A stretch of DNA of 64,000 bases, taken from positions 1,705,860-1,769,859 of the forward strand of contig NZ_CP039373.1 of assembly GCF_000179235.2 (NCBI RefSeq), given 5' to 3'. The notes beneath the pieces are model-generated. The model had not been told where the DNA came from. It ran no database searches and was given only the letters and a program-made list of their open reading frames with translations. Shown one piece after another: positions 30,073 to 40,247 of the stretch (its first letter is position 1; each line of letters opens with the position of its first letter). The position numbers and the translations under genes are program-made. This stretch comes from Synechococcus sp. CB0101 (GTDB taxonomy: Bacteria > Cyanobacteriota > Cyanobacteriia > PCC-6307 > Cyanobiaceae).

Positions 30073-32598
30073 TTAGTCGTCGAGGTTGCAGGTGATCGTC
30101 ACCGGGAAGCTTTCCGCTTTCCAGATCCGCTGGGCGTAGTCGCGGATCGAGCGATCCGACGAGAAGAAGCCGGTGCGGGCGCTATTCAACAGCGACATCC
30201 GGTTCCAGGCGTTGCGATCGGCCCAGGCCTCACTCACCTGCTGCTGCACGCGCAGGTAATCGGCGAAATCGGCCAACACGAAGAAGGGATCGCGGCCGGT
30301 GAGGTTTTCCAGCAGGGGCCGGAACAGATCGCCATCGCCATTGCTGAAGTGCCCTTGCTCCACCAGCTTGAGCACTTCGGCCAGTTCCGGTTGTTGGGCG
30401 ATCAGCTCCCAGGGTCGGTAGCCCTCGGTGTGCAGATCGGCCACTTCCGTTTCGGTCATGCCGAAGAGGAAGAAGTTGTCAGCGCCCACCTGCTCGCGGA
30501 TCTCCACATTGGCGCCATCGAGGGTGCCGATCGTGAGGGCACCATTCATGGCGAATTTCATGTTGCCCGTGCCCGAGGCCTCCAGGCCAGCTGTGGAGAT
30601 CTGCTCGGAAAGATCGGAGGCCGGATACACCCGCTCGCCCAGCTTCACGTTGTAATCCGGCAGGAATACCACCCGCAGGCGGCCATCCATATCCGGATCG
30701 GCGTTCACCGTTTCGGCGATGCCGTTGAGGAAGCGGATGATCAGCTTGGCCATGTAGTAGCCCGGCGCTGCCTTGCCTCCGAAGATCACCGTGCGCGGTG
30801 CCATCCCCTCGGCCTGGCCGTTCTTGATGCGCAGGTAATGCGCGATCACCTGCAGGGCATTGAGGTGTTGGCGCTTGTATTCGTGGATGCGCTTCACCTG
30901 CACATCGAAGAGCGACGCCGGATCCACCAGCAGTCCGCTCTGGCGATGGATGTAGCTGGCGAGGTGGCGCTTGCTGGCGAGTTTGGTTTGCTCCCAGCGC
31001 TCCAGGAAGCCGCTGTCGTGCTGGAACTGCTCCAGCTGACGCAGCTGATCCAGATCCGCCACCCAGCCTTCGCCGATGGTTTCGGCCAGCAACTGACGCA
31101 GGGCCGGGTTGGCCAGGGCCACCCAGCGGCGCGGTGTGACGCCGTTGGTCACGTTGGTGAATTTCTCCGGCCAGAGCGCCGCGAATTCCGGCAGCAGCTT
31201 GGTGCGCACCAGTTCGCTGTGCAGCGCTGCCACACCGTTCACATGGTGCGAGGCCACCGTGGCCAGGTTGGCCATGCGTACGGCCTTGCTGCCCTCCTCG
31301 TCGATGATCGACACCTTGCGCAGCAGCGCTTCGTTGCCTGGGTACTTGAGCCGCACGGTTTGCAGGAAGCGGCGGTTGATCTCGTAGATCAGCTCCAAGT
31401 GGCGGGGCAGCAGCGAGCCGAACAGCGGCAGGCCCCACTTCTCCAGTGCTTCAGGTAGCAGGGTGTGGTTGGTGTAGGCCAGCGAGCGGCTGGTGATATC
31501 CCAGGCCTGATCCCACTCCAGGTGTTTGTCGTCGATCAGCAGCCGCATCAGCTCGGCCACGGCGATCGCCGGGTGGGTGTCGTTGAGTTGCACCGCCCAG
31601 TGATCGGGGAACTCGTGCACCGGGATGCCGCGCTGGTCGAGGTTGCGCAGCATGTCCTGCAGGGAGCAGCTCACGAAGAAGTGCTGCTGCTTCAGGCGCA
31701 GGCGGCGGCCCTCATCGGTGCCGTCGTTGGGATAGAGCACCTTGGAGAGGGTTTCGCTCCCCACCTTCTCTTCCACAGCGCCGTAGTAGTCGCCGATGTT
31801 GAAGGCGTAGAAATCAAAGCTCTCGCTCGCATCAGCCCGCCAGAGCCGCAGCCGATCGCAGGTGTTCACGCGGTAGCCGAGCACCGGTACGTCGTGGGGC
31901 ACGCCGATGGCGTGCTCCTCCGGGATCCAGCGCACGCGGTAGTTGCCACGTTCATCGCGGTAGCTCTCGGTGCGGCCGCCGAATCCCACGAAACAGGCCT
32001 GATCCGGGTGGGGAATTTCCCAGGGCCAACCGCCCTTGAGCCACTTATCGGTGATCTCCACCTGCCAACCGTCGCGGATCAGCTGATCGAAGATCCCGAA
32101 TTCGTAGCGGATGCCATAGCCGGTGGCTGGAATTTCCAGGCTGGCCAGTGATTCCATGAAGCAGGCCGCCAGTCGGCCGAGGCCGCCGTTGCCCAGACCG
32201 GGCTCCTCCTCCACCTCGAGAATTTCATCGAGCCGCTCGATGCCGAAACGGCGCAGGGCTTCCTCGGCGGCATCTTGAATGCCCAGCATCAGCAGGTTGT
32301 TGCCCAGCTGCGGGCCGATCAAGAATTCGGCCGAGAGGTAGGCCACCACTCGGGTGGGGGTGGCATTGATGGCTTCGATGCCCGCCAGGTAGCGGGTCAT
32401 CAGCCGGTCGCGCACGGCGTGGCTCAGGGCCAGGTAGAGGTCGTGGCGGCTGGCGGTTGGGGCGAGCTTGCCCAGTGTGTAGAAGAGGTGTTCGGCCATG
32501 CCGTCGAACACGTCATCGGCACTGAGGCCGCTGCGGTCGGGGTCGGCGTAGCAACCGGGCGTGGGCAGCTGCAGGTGGCGGGGCTTCGGCTCGTGCAT
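30073..32598 (-). CDS. glgP: Glycogen phosphorylase
   Basis: An 841-residue PLP enzyme releasing glucose-1-phosphate from glycogen. The PLP lysine lies in EASGTGNMKFAMNGALTIG near the C-terminus. Other signatures are ATGYGIRYEFGIF, QLNDTHPAIAVAELMR, TNGVTPRRW and VFLPDYNV. Length is normal. Its ATG overlaps the xfp stop (ATGA), so it is translationally coupled to phosphoketolase. A long plus-strand frame opposite is a shadow. Confidence 0.98.
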   Translation of the reverse strand: MHEPKPRHLQLPTPGCYADPDRSGLSADDVFDGMAEHLFYTLGKLAPTASRHDLYLALSHAVRDRLMTRYLAGIEAINATPTRVVAYLSAEFLIGPQLGNNLLMLGIQDAAEEALRRFGIERLDEILEVEEEPGLGNGGLGRLAACFMESLASLEIPATGYGIRYEFGIFDQLIRDGWQVEITDKWLKGGWPWEIPHPDQACFVGFGGRTESYRDERGNYRVRWIPEEHAIGVPHDVPVLGYRVNTCDRLRLWRADASESFDFYAFNIGDYYGAVEEKVGSETLSKVLYPNDGTDEGRRLRLKQQHFFVSCSLQDMLRNLDQRGIPVHEFPDHWAVQLNDTHPAIAVAELMRLLIDDKHLEWDQAWDITSRSLAYTNHTLLPEALEKWGLPLFGSLLPRHLELIYEINRRFLQTVRLKYPGNEALLRKVSIIDEEGSKAVRMANLATVASHHVNGVAALHSELVRTKLLPEFAALWPEKFTNVTNGVTPRRWVALANPALRQLLAETIGEGWVADLDQLRQLEQFQHDSGFLERWEQTKLASKRHLASYIHRQSGLLVDPASLFDVQVKRIHEYKRQHLNALQVIAHYLRIKNGQAEGMAPRTVIFGGKAAPGYYMAKLIIRFLNGIAETVNADPDMDGRLRVVFLPDYNVKLGERVYPASDLSEQISTAGLEASGTGNMKFAMNGALTIGTLDGANVEIREQVGADNFFLFGMTETEVADLHTEGYRPWELIAQQPELAEVLKLVEQGHFSNGDGDLFRPLLENLTGRDPFFVLADFADYLRVQQQVSEAWADRNAWNRMSLLNSARTGFFSSDRSIRDYAQRIWKAESFPVTITCNLDD

Positions 32599-35018
32599 CA
32601 GTTGGCCTCGTTGCTATCGGGGGCTGTCCATTGCCAATCGGTGATGGCGGGGGCATCCATGCCGTGTTCATGGGCATAGGCCCGATTGGCGAGGATGGCC
32701 TCCTTCATCTGCTCTTTCACATGAGCGGCGCGTGACCCTAACCCCGGAACACGGTCGATCACATCAATCACCAGATTGAAACGATCGATCTGGTTGTTCA
32801 TCGCCAGCTCGAGCGGGGTGTTGATGTTGCCCTTCTCCTTGTAGCCGCGCACGTGGAAGTTGGCATGGTTGGTGCGGCGGTAGGTGAGGCGGTGAATCAG
32901 CCACGGATAACCGTGGAAATTGAAGATCACCGGACGGTCCGTGGTGAACAAACTGTCGAAGTCGCGATCGCTCAGGCCATGGGGGTGTTCGCTTGGCTGG
33001 GTGAGCGCGAACAGCTTCACCACATTCAGCACCCGCACTTTGAGGCTGGGGATCTCGCGCCGCAGGATTTGCACCGCCGCCAGCGTTTCTTTGCTGGGGA
33101 TATCGCCGGCGCAGGCCATCACCACATCCGGCTCATCGGGTTCATGGCCGCTGTGGTCGTTGCTGGCCCAGCTCCACAGGCCGATGCCTTTGGCCACATG
33201 GGCACGGGCTTGATCCAGCGTGAGGTATTGCAGGTGCTTTTGCTTGTCGCTCACGATGATGTTGCAGACGTTGGTTTCCACCAGCGCCTGCTCAGCCACA
33301 GCCAGCAGCGAATTGGCATCGGCCGGGAGGTAAACCCGCACCACCTCACCGCTTTTGTTGCCCGCCAGATCAATGAAGCCAGGATCTTGATGGGTGAAGC
33401 CGTTGTGGTCTTGGCGCCAAACCGTGGAGGAGATCAGGCAGGTCCAGGGGCCGATCGGTGCGCGCCAGGGGGCGTGATGCAGGCAGCTCTCCAGCCATTT
33501 GGCGTGCTGGTTGAACATCGAGGCGATCACATGGGCGAAGGCCTCGTAGGTGTGGAACAGGCCGTAGCGGCCGGTGAGCAGATAGCCCTCCATCATTCCC
33601 ACCAGCGTGTGCTCGCTGAGCATCTCCACCACGCGGCCGCTGCGGGAGAGCTCGCTGCCATTGAGGTCTTCCGGCAGCAGATCTTCCATCCACACTTTTT
33701 TGCTGCGCTCGTAGATCGCCTGCAGCCGGTTGGAGGCGGTTTCATCCGGGCCAAACACCCGCAGCGAATCGGGATTCAGACCGATCGCATCGCGGAGGAG
33801 TTCGCCGAGCACCGCCGTGTTTTCGTGCTGCACGCTGCCCGGCTTGGGCACCGCAACGGCGTAGTGAGCGATGGGAGGCAGCTGCAGTTTGCGGCGCAGC
33901 AGCCCGCCATTGGCGTGGGGGTTGGAGCCCATCCGGCGGCTACCCGCCGGTGAAAGGGCCTGCAGCTCGGGCTTGAGTGTGCCCTGCTCATCGAACAGTT
34001 CCCAGGGCCGGTAGCTCTTCAGCCAGCTCTCCAGTTGCTGCAGCTGGGCCGTGTCGTGGCGCGGATCGGGCAGAGGCACCTGGTGGGCCCGCCAGAAGCC
34101 CTCCAGTTTTTTGTCGCCCAGGGCGGCAGGGCCGGTCCAGCCCTTGGGGGAACGCAGCACGAGCATTGGCCAAGCGGGCCGCTGGGCCTCGCCGCTGCGG
34201 CGCGCCTCCGCCTGAATGGCCTTGATGCGGCCCACGGCGTCGTCCATGGCAGCGGCCATGGCGGCGTGCATCGCCATCGGCTCACTGCCCTCCACGAACA
34301 GCGGCTCCCAGCCGTAGCCCCGCAGCAAACTCGCGAGTTCCTCCCGCGGGATCCGGGCCAGCAGGGTGGGGTTGGCGATCTTGTAGCCGTTCAGGTGCAG
34401 CACCGGCAGCACGGCGCCATCGCTGATCGGATTGAGGAATTTGTTGATGTGCCAGCTGGTGGCCAGCGGGCCGGTCTCCGCCTCCCCATCGCCCACGCAG
34501 GCCAGGGCAATCAGATCGGGGTTGTCGAACACCGCACCGCAGGCGTGCGAGAGCACGTAGCCCAGCTCGCCGCCCTCATGGATCGAGCCGGGGGTTTCCG
34601 GGGTGCAGTGGCTGCCGATGTGGCCCGGGAACGAGAACTGCTTAAAGAAGCGCTGGAGGCCAGCCGCGTCTTGCGACTTATCGGGATAGACCTCCGAGTA
34701 GGAGCCATCGAGATAGGTGGGGCCGAGCACCCCCGGTGCTCCGTGCCCCGGCCCCGACAGATAGATCATGTCGAGGTCACGCTCGCGGATCAGCCGGTTG
34801 GCGTGGGCCCAGATGAAGGCCTGGCCAGGGCTTGAGCCCCAGTGGCCCAGCAGGCGGTTTTTGATGTGCTCGGGCCGCAGCGGCTCGCTGAGCAGCGGGT
34901 TGTCCTGGAGGTAGATCATCCCCACGGCCAGGTAGTTGGCGGCGCGCCACCAGGCATCGATCCGCGCGAGCTGCTCGTTGGCGATCGCATCAGCCGCGTT
35001 GGCTGGGCTCAGGGTCAT
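32598..35018 (-). CDS. xfp: Xylulose-5-phosphate/fructose-6-phosphate phosphoketolase
   Basis: An 806-residue ThDP enzyme that splits xylulose-5-phosphate (and often fructose-6-phosphate) with phosphate to give acetyl phosphate. Landmarks are [42 protein letters not shown] in pieces, the ThDP site GDGEAETGP, and [11 protein letters not shown]. Length is standard. It heads the xfp-glgP-ackA operon. Whether xylulose- or fructose-phosphate is preferred cannot be read from sequence. Confidence 0.97.
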   Translation of the reverse strand: MTLSPANAADAIANEQLARIDAWWRAANYLAVGMIYLQDNPLLSEPLRPEHIKNRLLGHWGSSPGQAFIWAHANRLIRERDLDMIYLSGPGHGAPGVLGPTYLDGSYSEVYPDKSQDAAGLQRFFKQFSFPGHIGSHCTPETPGSIHEGGELGYVLSHACGAVFDNPDLIALACVGDGEAETGPLATSWHINKFLNPISDGAVLPVLHLNGYKIANPTLLARIPREELASLLRGYGWEPLFVEGSEPMAMHAAMAAAMDDAVGRIKAIQAEARRSGEAQRPAWPMLVLRSPKGWTGPAALGDKKLEGFWRAHQVPLPDPRHDTAQLQQLESWLKSYRPWELFDEQGTLKPELQALSPAGSRRMGSNPHANGGLLRRKLQLPPIAHYAVAVPKPGSVQHENTAVLGELLRDAIGLNPDSLRVFGPDETASNRLQAIYERSKKVWMEDLLPEDLNGSELSRSGRVVEMLSEHTLVGMMEGYLLTGRYGLFHTYEAFAHVIASMFNQHAKWLESCLHHAPWRAPIGPWTCLISSTVWRQDHNGFTHQDPGFIDLAGNKSGEVVRVYLPADANSLLAVAEQALVETNVCNIIVSDKQKHLQYLTLDQARAHVAKGIGLWSWASNDHSGHEPDEPDVVMACAGDIPSKETLAAVQILRREIPSLKVRVLNVVKLFALTQPSEHPHGLSDRDFDSLFTTDRPVIFNFHGYPWLIHRLTYRRTNHANFHVRGYKEKGNINTPLELAMNNQIDRFNLVIDVIDRVPGLGSRAAHVKEQMKEAILANRAYAHEHGMDAPAITDWQWTAPDSNEAN

Positions 35019-35114
35019 GGGGAGGCACCCTCAGGCTCTTCGCGGAACGTAGCCGTTGTCACAGGGCGTAGCCCGGCAGGGCGAGACTCTCGTGCTGAAT
35101 TGCCCACGTCGTTG

Positions 35115-36452
35115 ATGCCGGAGATCGGAGCGCACCAGCTCGAGGTGGCCGAAACCCTGATCGGGGTCGGCCGCTTTCTGGTGATTTTTGTGGCCGCCAG
35201 GCTCCTGGCAGAGCTGCTCGTGCGCTGGCAGCTACCCACGATCCTGGGAGAGCTGGTGGCCGGCGTGATCATCGGTGCTTCTGGCCTGCATCTGATCGTG
35301 CCGCCGGAAACCCAGGTCGCCGTGAGCCAAGGCGTGCTCCAGCTCGTGGGCTCTCTGGCGGATGTGCCGCCGGATGCGGTGAGCCATCTCTATGCGGAGA
35401 GTTTTCCCTCGCTGCAGGCCGTGGCCACCCTCGGCCTGTTTGCCTTGCTGTTTCTCACGGGCCTCGAAAGCGATCTCGATGAGTTGGTGGCCGTGGGCGG
35501 CCAGGCCACCACCGTGGCGGTGGCGGGTGTGCTGCTGCCCTTCGCCCTCGGCACTGCCGGTCTGATGGGCCTGTTTCATGTGGAGGTGATCCCGGCGGTG
35601 TTTGCTGGCGCCTCGATGACGGCCACGAGCATTGGCATCACCGCCAGCGTGTTCGGTGAGCTGAAGATGCTGCGCTCGCGTGAGGGCCAGATCGTGATCG
35701 GCGCCGCTGTTCTCGACGACATCCTCGGGATCGTGATCCTGGCGGTGGTGGTGAGCCTCGCCGGCGGCGGCAGCCTTGAAGTGGGCCCGATTCTCAAGCT
35801 GGTGGCCGCGGCGATTGTGTTTGTGGTGGCGGCGATCGGTCTCAGCCGAACCGCCGCACCGGGCTTCGATTGGGTGATTGATCGGCTCAAGGCACCCGGG
35901 GATGTCGTGGTGGCCTCGTTTGTGGTGCTCACCCTCTGCTGCTTTGCTGCCACCGCCATCGGGCTGGAGGCGGCGCTGGGCGCATTCGCTGCTGGCCTGA
36001 TCCTGAGTAAGTCGAACCACACCCACGCGATCGAAGCAGCTGTGAAACCGGTGGTGGCTCTGTTCGCCACGATCTTCTTCGTGCTGATCGGCACCGGCAT
36101 GGATCTCTCGGTGCTCAACCCCCTCGATCCCGCCAACCGCCCTGGCCTGGTGGTGGCCGCCTTCCTGCTGGTGGTGGCCATCGCCGGCAAGGTGGTGGCG
36201 GGCTGGTGTTTTGTCTCCAAAGAACCCACCCAGCGGCTGGTGGTGGGATTGGGGATGATGCCCCGCGGCGAAGTGGGCTTGATCTTCCTGGGCCTTGGCA
36301 CCCAGGCCAAGCTGCTGAGCCCTGCGCTGGAGGCCGCCATCCTGTTGATGGTGATCGGCACCACCTTCCTGGCGCCAGTGCTACTCAGACTGGTGCTGGC
36401 TGGCAAGAGCGATGGACCCGACCTCGACCCCCTCGCCGAAATCCCCACTTGA
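35115..36452 (+). CDS. CPA2-type cation:proton antiporter
   Basis: About 445 residues with some 12-13 membrane segments of the KefB/NapA-type fold. Features include the early LPTILGELVAGVIIGASGL, FLTGLESDLDEL, the ion-site LDDILGIVIL and the late GLGMMPRGEVGLIFLGLG. It exchanges Na+ or K+ for H+ at the plasma or thylakoid membrane; no regulatory NAD-binding domain is attached. ATG 35115 is the first start outside divergent xfp; a TTG one codon earlier is possible. The next gene overlaps its end by 41 nt. Confidence 0.92.
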   Translation: MPEIGAHQLEVAETLIGVGRFLVIFVAARLLAELLVRWQLPTILGELVAGVIIGASGLHLIVPPETQVAVSQGVLQLVGSLADVPPDAVSHLYAESFPSLQAVATLGLFALLFLTGLESDLDELVAVGGQATTVAVAGVLLPFALGTAGLMGLFHVEVIPAVFAGASMTATSIGITASVFGELKMLRSREGQIVIGAAVLDDILGIVILAVVVSLAGGGSLEVGPILKLVAAAIVFVVAAIGLSRTAAPGFDWVIDRLKAPGDVVVASFVVLTLCCFAATAIGLEAALGAFAAGLILSKSNHTHAIEAAVKPVVALFATIFFVLIGTGMDLSVLNPLDPANRPGLVVAAFLLVVAIAGKVVAGWCFVSKEPTQRLVVGLGMMPRGEVGLIFLGLGTQAKLLSPALEAAILLMVIGTTFLAPVLLRLVLAGKSDGPDLDPLAEIPT

Positions 36453-36963
36453 GGGCTGGGGCCTCAGCTGGGGCGGTTGGTTCGACAACCGTCACGGCGA
36501 ATGGTGGCTCCTGGCCCAGCTGGCGCTGATCGCGGCTCATCTGTTGCCTCCCTGGCCGGCACCGGGCAGCTGGGGTTACGCCTGGCCCCTGCCGATCGCC
36601 ATCAGCGGTGCTGTGCTCTTTGCGGTAGGACTGCTGTTGGCGGCCCAGGCCTTCTGGCGGCTGGGGCCCAGCCTCACGCCTCTGCCGGATCCCAAACCCG
36701 GCGCCGCCCTCATCACCAGCGGCGCCTACGGACGCTGTCGCCATCCGCTCTATCAGGCGGTTTTGCTCTGTTCGTTGGGGGTGGTGCTAGCACTCGGCAG
36801 CCTGTTGCACCTGGCGCTCCTGCTCGGGCTCTGCGCCGTGTTGGGTGGCAAGGCGCGGCGTGAGGAGCGGATGCTCGTGGCTGTGCACCCGGACTACACG
36901 ACCTATCGGGCCGCGACGCCGGCGATCATCCCTGGCCTGCCCTGGCTGGATTGGCGGGACTGA
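36412..36963 (+). CDS. Isoprenylcysteine carboxyl methyltransferase-like membrane protein
   Basis: 183 residues with about four membrane segments. The family motif LITSGAYGRCRHPLYQAVLL and the later ARREERMLVAVHPDYTTYRA match bacterial ICMT/PEMT-like proteins, which use SAM to methylate isoprenoid or lipid substrates; the true substrate is unknown. It starts inside the antiporter gene, suggesting coupling, and converges on the small membrane gene at 36967. Confidence 0.8.
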   Translation: MDPTSTPSPKSPLEGWGLSWGGWFDNRHGEWWLLAQLALIAAHLLPPWPAPGSWGYAWPLPIAISGAVLFAVGLLLAAQAFWRLGPSLTPLPDPKPGAALITSGAYGRCRHPLYQAVLLCSLGVVLALGSLLHLALLLGLCAVLGGKARREERMLVAVHPDYTTYRAATPAIIPGLPWLDWRD

Positions 36964-36966
36964 GCG

Positions 36967-37323
36967 CTAGTCGTCGTTGTTGTTGCGGCTGGCGGCCAAT
37001 CCCCAGAACAGGCCATACAGCGCGGCCACTAAGCCAAGGCTGGTGCCCCAGCCGGGGCCAAGGGCCCACCCCAGGGCGAGGTTGATCAGGGCGCCGGCGC
37101 CGAGCGCCAGCAGCAGGCTGCTCACCACCAGGGCCAGCAACTGGCTGCTTTCATCCAACGGCCCTGCCGCCAGGGCTTCTTCGAGGCGGCTCAGGGGCGC
37201 GCTCAGCGGCAGGTACACCGCGAGGGCCCACAGTGCGGTGCCGGGCAGCAGCAGGGCCCAGGTTTCGGGAATCCAGTCGGGCACCAAGCAGCCGGTGGGG
37301 AAGGTCTCCCTAGCATCCACCAC
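36967..37323 (-). CDS. Small membrane protein of unknown function
   Basis: 118 residues with about three hydrophobic segments (about 22-40, 62-84, 91-112) and an Asn/Asp tail (RNNNDD). No family recognised. The start is one of two adjacent GTG codons (37323 or 37320), and no ATG is in frame nearby. Only 11 nt separate it from the divergent hydrolase start, so the true start may be further in. Confidence 0.6.
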   Translation of the reverse strand: MVDARETFPTGCLVPDWIPETWALLLPGTALWALAVYLPLSAPLSRLEEALAAGPLDESSQLLALVVSSLLLALGAGALINLALGWALGPGWGTSLGLVAALYGLFWGLAASRNNNDD

Positions 37324-37334
37324 CCAGCCTGGTA

Positions 37335-38213
37335 TTGCCGGTGACCGTTGCAGCGGCGTGGACCTTTGAGGGCCATCCGATCCACAGCCTCAGCCGTGAG
37401 CCGGAGAGCGCGGCCCAGGGCCCAGCGATCCTGCTGGTGCATGGCTTCGGTGCTTCGACCGACCACTGGCGCTTCAACATCCCTGTGCTTGCCAAGCACT
37501 ACGAGGTTCACGCCCTCGATCTGCTCGGGTTCGGCCGCAGTGCCAAGCCCGCAGGTCCTCGCTATGGCGGCGCCCTCTGGCGGGATCAGCTGGTGGCCTA
37601 TGTGCGCGAGCGCATCGGCCGGCCCACGGTGCTGGTGGGCAACTCCCTCGGTGGCTATGCGGCTTTGGCAGCCGGGGCGGCCTTGGGCGATCAGTGCGCT
37701 GGCGTGGTGTTGCTGAATGCAGCCGGACCCTTCTCCGATGAGCAGGGTGAGCCGAAGGGCTGGGGTGCCATCGCCCGCCGCACCATCGGCAGCGCCCTGC
37801 TCAAGAGCCCGATCCTGCAGCGGCTGCTGTTCGAGAACATGCGCCGCCCCGGCAATGTGCGCCGCACGCTCAAACAGGTGTACATCGACCCCACCAATGT
37901 GGACGATGAGCTGGTGGAGTCGATCCTGCGGCCCAGCCGCGATCCCGGTGCCTTCGGCGTGTTCCGCACGGTGTTCGACATCCCCCGCGGCCAGCCCCTC
38001 GATGAGCTGTTCGCCGAGCTTCAGGCCCCGTTGCTGCTGCTCTGGGGGATCCGCGATCCCTGGATCAATGCCGCGGGTCGCCGCGGCGCCTTCCAGCGCC
38101 ATGCTCCGGCCAACACCACCGAAGTGGTGCTGCAGGCGGGCCATTGCCCCCACGATGAGGTGCCGGATCAGGTGAACCGGGCCATGTTGGAGTGGCTGGC
38201 CACGCTGCGATGA
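37335..38213 (+). CDS. Alpha/beta-fold hydrolase
   Basis: 292 residues from a TTG start. Fold features in order: oxyanion-region LLVHGFGASTDHW, nucleophile elbow GNSLGGYAAL (Ser), acid-bearing loop near IRDPWINAAG and C-terminal catalytic His in AGHCPHDE. Similar cyanobacterial proteins are annotated as hydrolases or pheophytinase-like, and the substrate is open. Its stop overlaps the ATG of the epimerase-like gene (ATGA). Confidence 0.88.
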   Translation: MPVTVAAAWTFEGHPIHSLSREPESAAQGPAILLVHGFGASTDHWRFNIPVLAKHYEVHALDLLGFGRSAKPAGPRYGGALWRDQLVAYVRERIGRPTVLVGNSLGGYAALAAGAALGDQCAGVVLLNAAGPFSDEQGEPKGWGAIARRTIGSALLKSPILQRLLFENMRRPGNVRRTLKQVYIDPTNVDDELVESILRPSRDPGAFGVFRTVFDIPRGQPLDELFAELQAPLLLLWGIRDPWINAAGRRGAFQRHAPANTTEVVLQAGHCPHDEVPDQVNRAMLEWLATLR

Positions 38214-39061
38214 CCCTCTCCCGCGTTCAAACCCCTTACCCCCACTGGCTGTTCAGGGCCCCGAACGGGGATCAGTTCCAAGTGGTGCCGGAGCGGGGTG
38301 GTCTGATCACCGGTTGGCGTTCTGGCGGCCAGGAGCGCCTGTATTTCGACGCTGAGCGCTTTGCAGATCCCAGCAAGAGCGTGCGCGGTGGGATTCCGGT
38401 GCTCTTTCCCGTGTGCGGGAACGTGCCCGGCAATCAATTGGTGTTGCCCCAGGGTTCCTTCCCGATGGCGCAGCACGGCTTTGCCCGTGATCTGCCCTGG
38501 CAGCTGACGGAGTTGGACAGCGGTGATGGGGTTTGCCTCCAGCTCAGCGACAGCCCGGAGACACGGGCGGCCTATCCGTTTGGGTTCGCCTTGAGCCTTG
38601 AGGTTCAGCTCGAGCCCCAGGCACTGGCGATTCGGGCTGTGGTGGAGCACCTTGGCCCATCCGATTCGGCCATGCCGTTTGCCTTCGGTTTGCATCCCTA
38701 TTTCCAGGTAGAGAGCCTGGCTGAGGCCCGGGTGGATGGCCTGCCGCTGCGTTGTTTTGACCACCTCAGTGCCGCTGAAGCCGCAACGGCCGATCAGCTG
38801 GCGCGGCTGGAGCAGGGTGTGGATCTGCGGCTGGATCTGCAGCCACCGCAGGATCCCGCTCCGCGGCTCACCACGGGCTCCGGCGTGGTGGTGGAGCTGG
38901 AGATGGAGCCACCCTTTGCCCATGCTGTGGTGTGGAGCGATCCCCCGCGGCCGATGCTCTGCCTGGAGCCCTGGAGCGCCCGGCGCGGTGAACTGGGATT
39001 GGAGCTGGAGCCAGGGCAGCGCGCTGAGCTCCGCTGCCGCTACGTGCTCAGCCCGGCCTGA
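38210..39061 (+). CDS. Aldose 1-epimerase/glucose-6-phosphate 1-epimerase-like protein
   Basis: 283 residues of the galactose-mutarotase-like beta-sandwich. Signatures are RGGIPVLFPVCGN, AQHGFARDLPW, FAFGLHPYF (catalytic His) and MLCLEPWSARRGEL. The pattern fits hexose-phosphate mutarotases better than GalM. It could help interconvert anomers produced from glycogen breakdown. The ATG overlaps the hydrolase stop; the end overlaps convergent glcE by 22 nt. Confidence 0.88.
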   Translation: MTLSRVQTPYPHWLFRAPNGDQFQVVPERGGLITGWRSGGQERLYFDAERFADPSKSVRGGIPVLFPVCGNVPGNQLVLPQGSFPMAQHGFARDLPWQLTELDSGDGVCLQLSDSPETRAAYPFGFALSLEVQLEPQALAIRAVVEHLGPSDSAMPFAFGLHPYFQVESLAEARVDGLPLRCFDHLSAAEAATADQLARLEQGVDLRLDLQPPQDPAPRLTTGSGVVVELEMEPPFAHAVVWSDPPRPMLCLEPWSARRGELGLELEPGQRAELRCRYVLSPA

Positions 39062-40233
39062 ACCACACCGGGTAGGCGACCGCGGGCCAGTTGCTGCAGC
39101 GGATCGAACTGCCGCTTCACTGCTTCGATCACCGCAGAAGCGGGGCTGGCGTCCCAGCAGGGCAGGGGGGTGGCGCTGGCGGGTTGCTGAAGCACGCTCA
39201 GCTGGCCCCCCAGCTCTCGGCAGCGCTGCCGCAGCTCTTGCACGCGGTAGTTGGGCAGGGCGTCTGCTGCCGCGCAGGCCAGCCCCGTGCCGACGCCGGC
39301 GGCAAGGTTGCAGGCCATTCCCGCGCAGGCCGCATCAGCCAGGAGAACTGCGGCCTGGGCTGGTGGCACACCGAGCTGCAACAGCCAGTCGCTCTTGCCT
39401 TGCCGGCCCTGCTGTTCCAACTCCTGGAGGCGCTCAGAAGTGAGCTGATCGGTGTGGAGCCCCAGCTCGGCTGCGGCTTGGCGGTGCTGGGTGAGTTGGT
39501 CGGTGATGGCGGCCTGGCTCACGCTGGCCAGTGCCAGCAGCAAGGCCGGTTGCTCGCAGCCCATCACACCGGCGCTCCACCAATCCAGTCGCTGCGGCAT
39601 CAGCGGAGCCGCCAGGCAGCGGCGGCGGAGTTGCTCCAGGGCCGTCAGCTCTCCTCGGATCAGCAGGCCGCTGCGATGGCGGGGCAGCGGGTAGGTGCGC
39701 AGCGTGAGTTCGGTGATCAGGCCGAGGCTGCCCCAGCTGCCGCAGAACAGGCGCATCAGGTCGTAGCCGGCCACGTTTTTCACCACCTTCCCGCCTGCCT
39801 TGGCGGTGGTGCCATCGGCCCGCAGAAGCTCCAGGCCGATCAGTTGGTCGCGCACGCCGAGGTAACGCTGGCGCAAGCCCCCGGCCAGGCCCCGGGCCAC
39901 CAGGCCGCCCACCGTGCCGCTTGATTCCCCGTTGGGGCCACTGCCCCAGGGCCAATCGAGGGCCAGCCACTGGCCGGTGTTCGCCAGTTCTGCCTGCAGG
40001 GTTTGAAGGGGCAGGCCTGCCTGCACGGTGACGGTGAAATCGCCGGCGCAGTGCTCCACCAGGCGGTTCAGCCCGCCCGTGCTCACCACCAGGGGCTCGC
40101 TCTCTCCCGGTGCGGGCAGAACCGCTGCCCCCCAATTCAGCCGGCTGCCGCTGCCGGCGGGCAGCCAGGGCCGGGCCTGCTGATGCAGCTCGCGCACCAG
40201 CTCCTGCAGCGCGCTGGGCTCAGGACAGATCAC
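39040..40233 (-). CDS. glcE: Glycolate oxidase/dehydrogenase FAD-binding subunit GlcE
   Basis: 397 residues from a GTG start. The PCMH FAD-binding domain runs from about 48 to 205 with TVQAGLPLQTLQAEL, GTVGGLVARGLAGG and GGKVVKNVAGYDLMRLFCGSWGSLGLITE. GlcE works with GlcD and the iron-sulfur GlcF to oxidise photorespiratory glycolate to glyoxylate. glcF lies 7 kb away (47258-48613); glcD is not in the window. Its start is only 14 nt from the divergent DUF1537 kinase start. Confidence 0.92.
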   Translation of the reverse strand: MICPEPSALQELVRELHQQARPWLPAGSGSRLNWGAAVLPAPGESEPLVVSTGGLNRLVEHCAGDFTVTVQAGLPLQTLQAELANTGQWLALDWPWGSGPNGESSGTVGGLVARGLAGGLRQRYLGVRDQLIGLELLRADGTTAKAGGKVVKNVAGYDLMRLFCGSWGSLGLITELTLRTYPLPRHRSGLLIRGELTALEQLRRRCLAAPLMPQRLDWWSAGVMGCEQPALLLALASVSQAAITDQLTQHRQAAAELGLHTDQLTSERLQELEQQGRQGKSDWLLQLGVPPAQAAVLLADAACAGMACNLAAGVGTGLACAAADALPNYRVQELRQRCRELGGQLSVLQQPASATPLPCWDASPASAVIEAVKRQFDPLQQLARGRLPGVVQAGLST

Positions 40234-40247
40234 GGCACGATGGTGCC

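Noticed and set aside
30007-31458. 483-codon open frame opposite glgP
   Set aside because: Starts inside ackA and covers glgP with biased composition; shadow.
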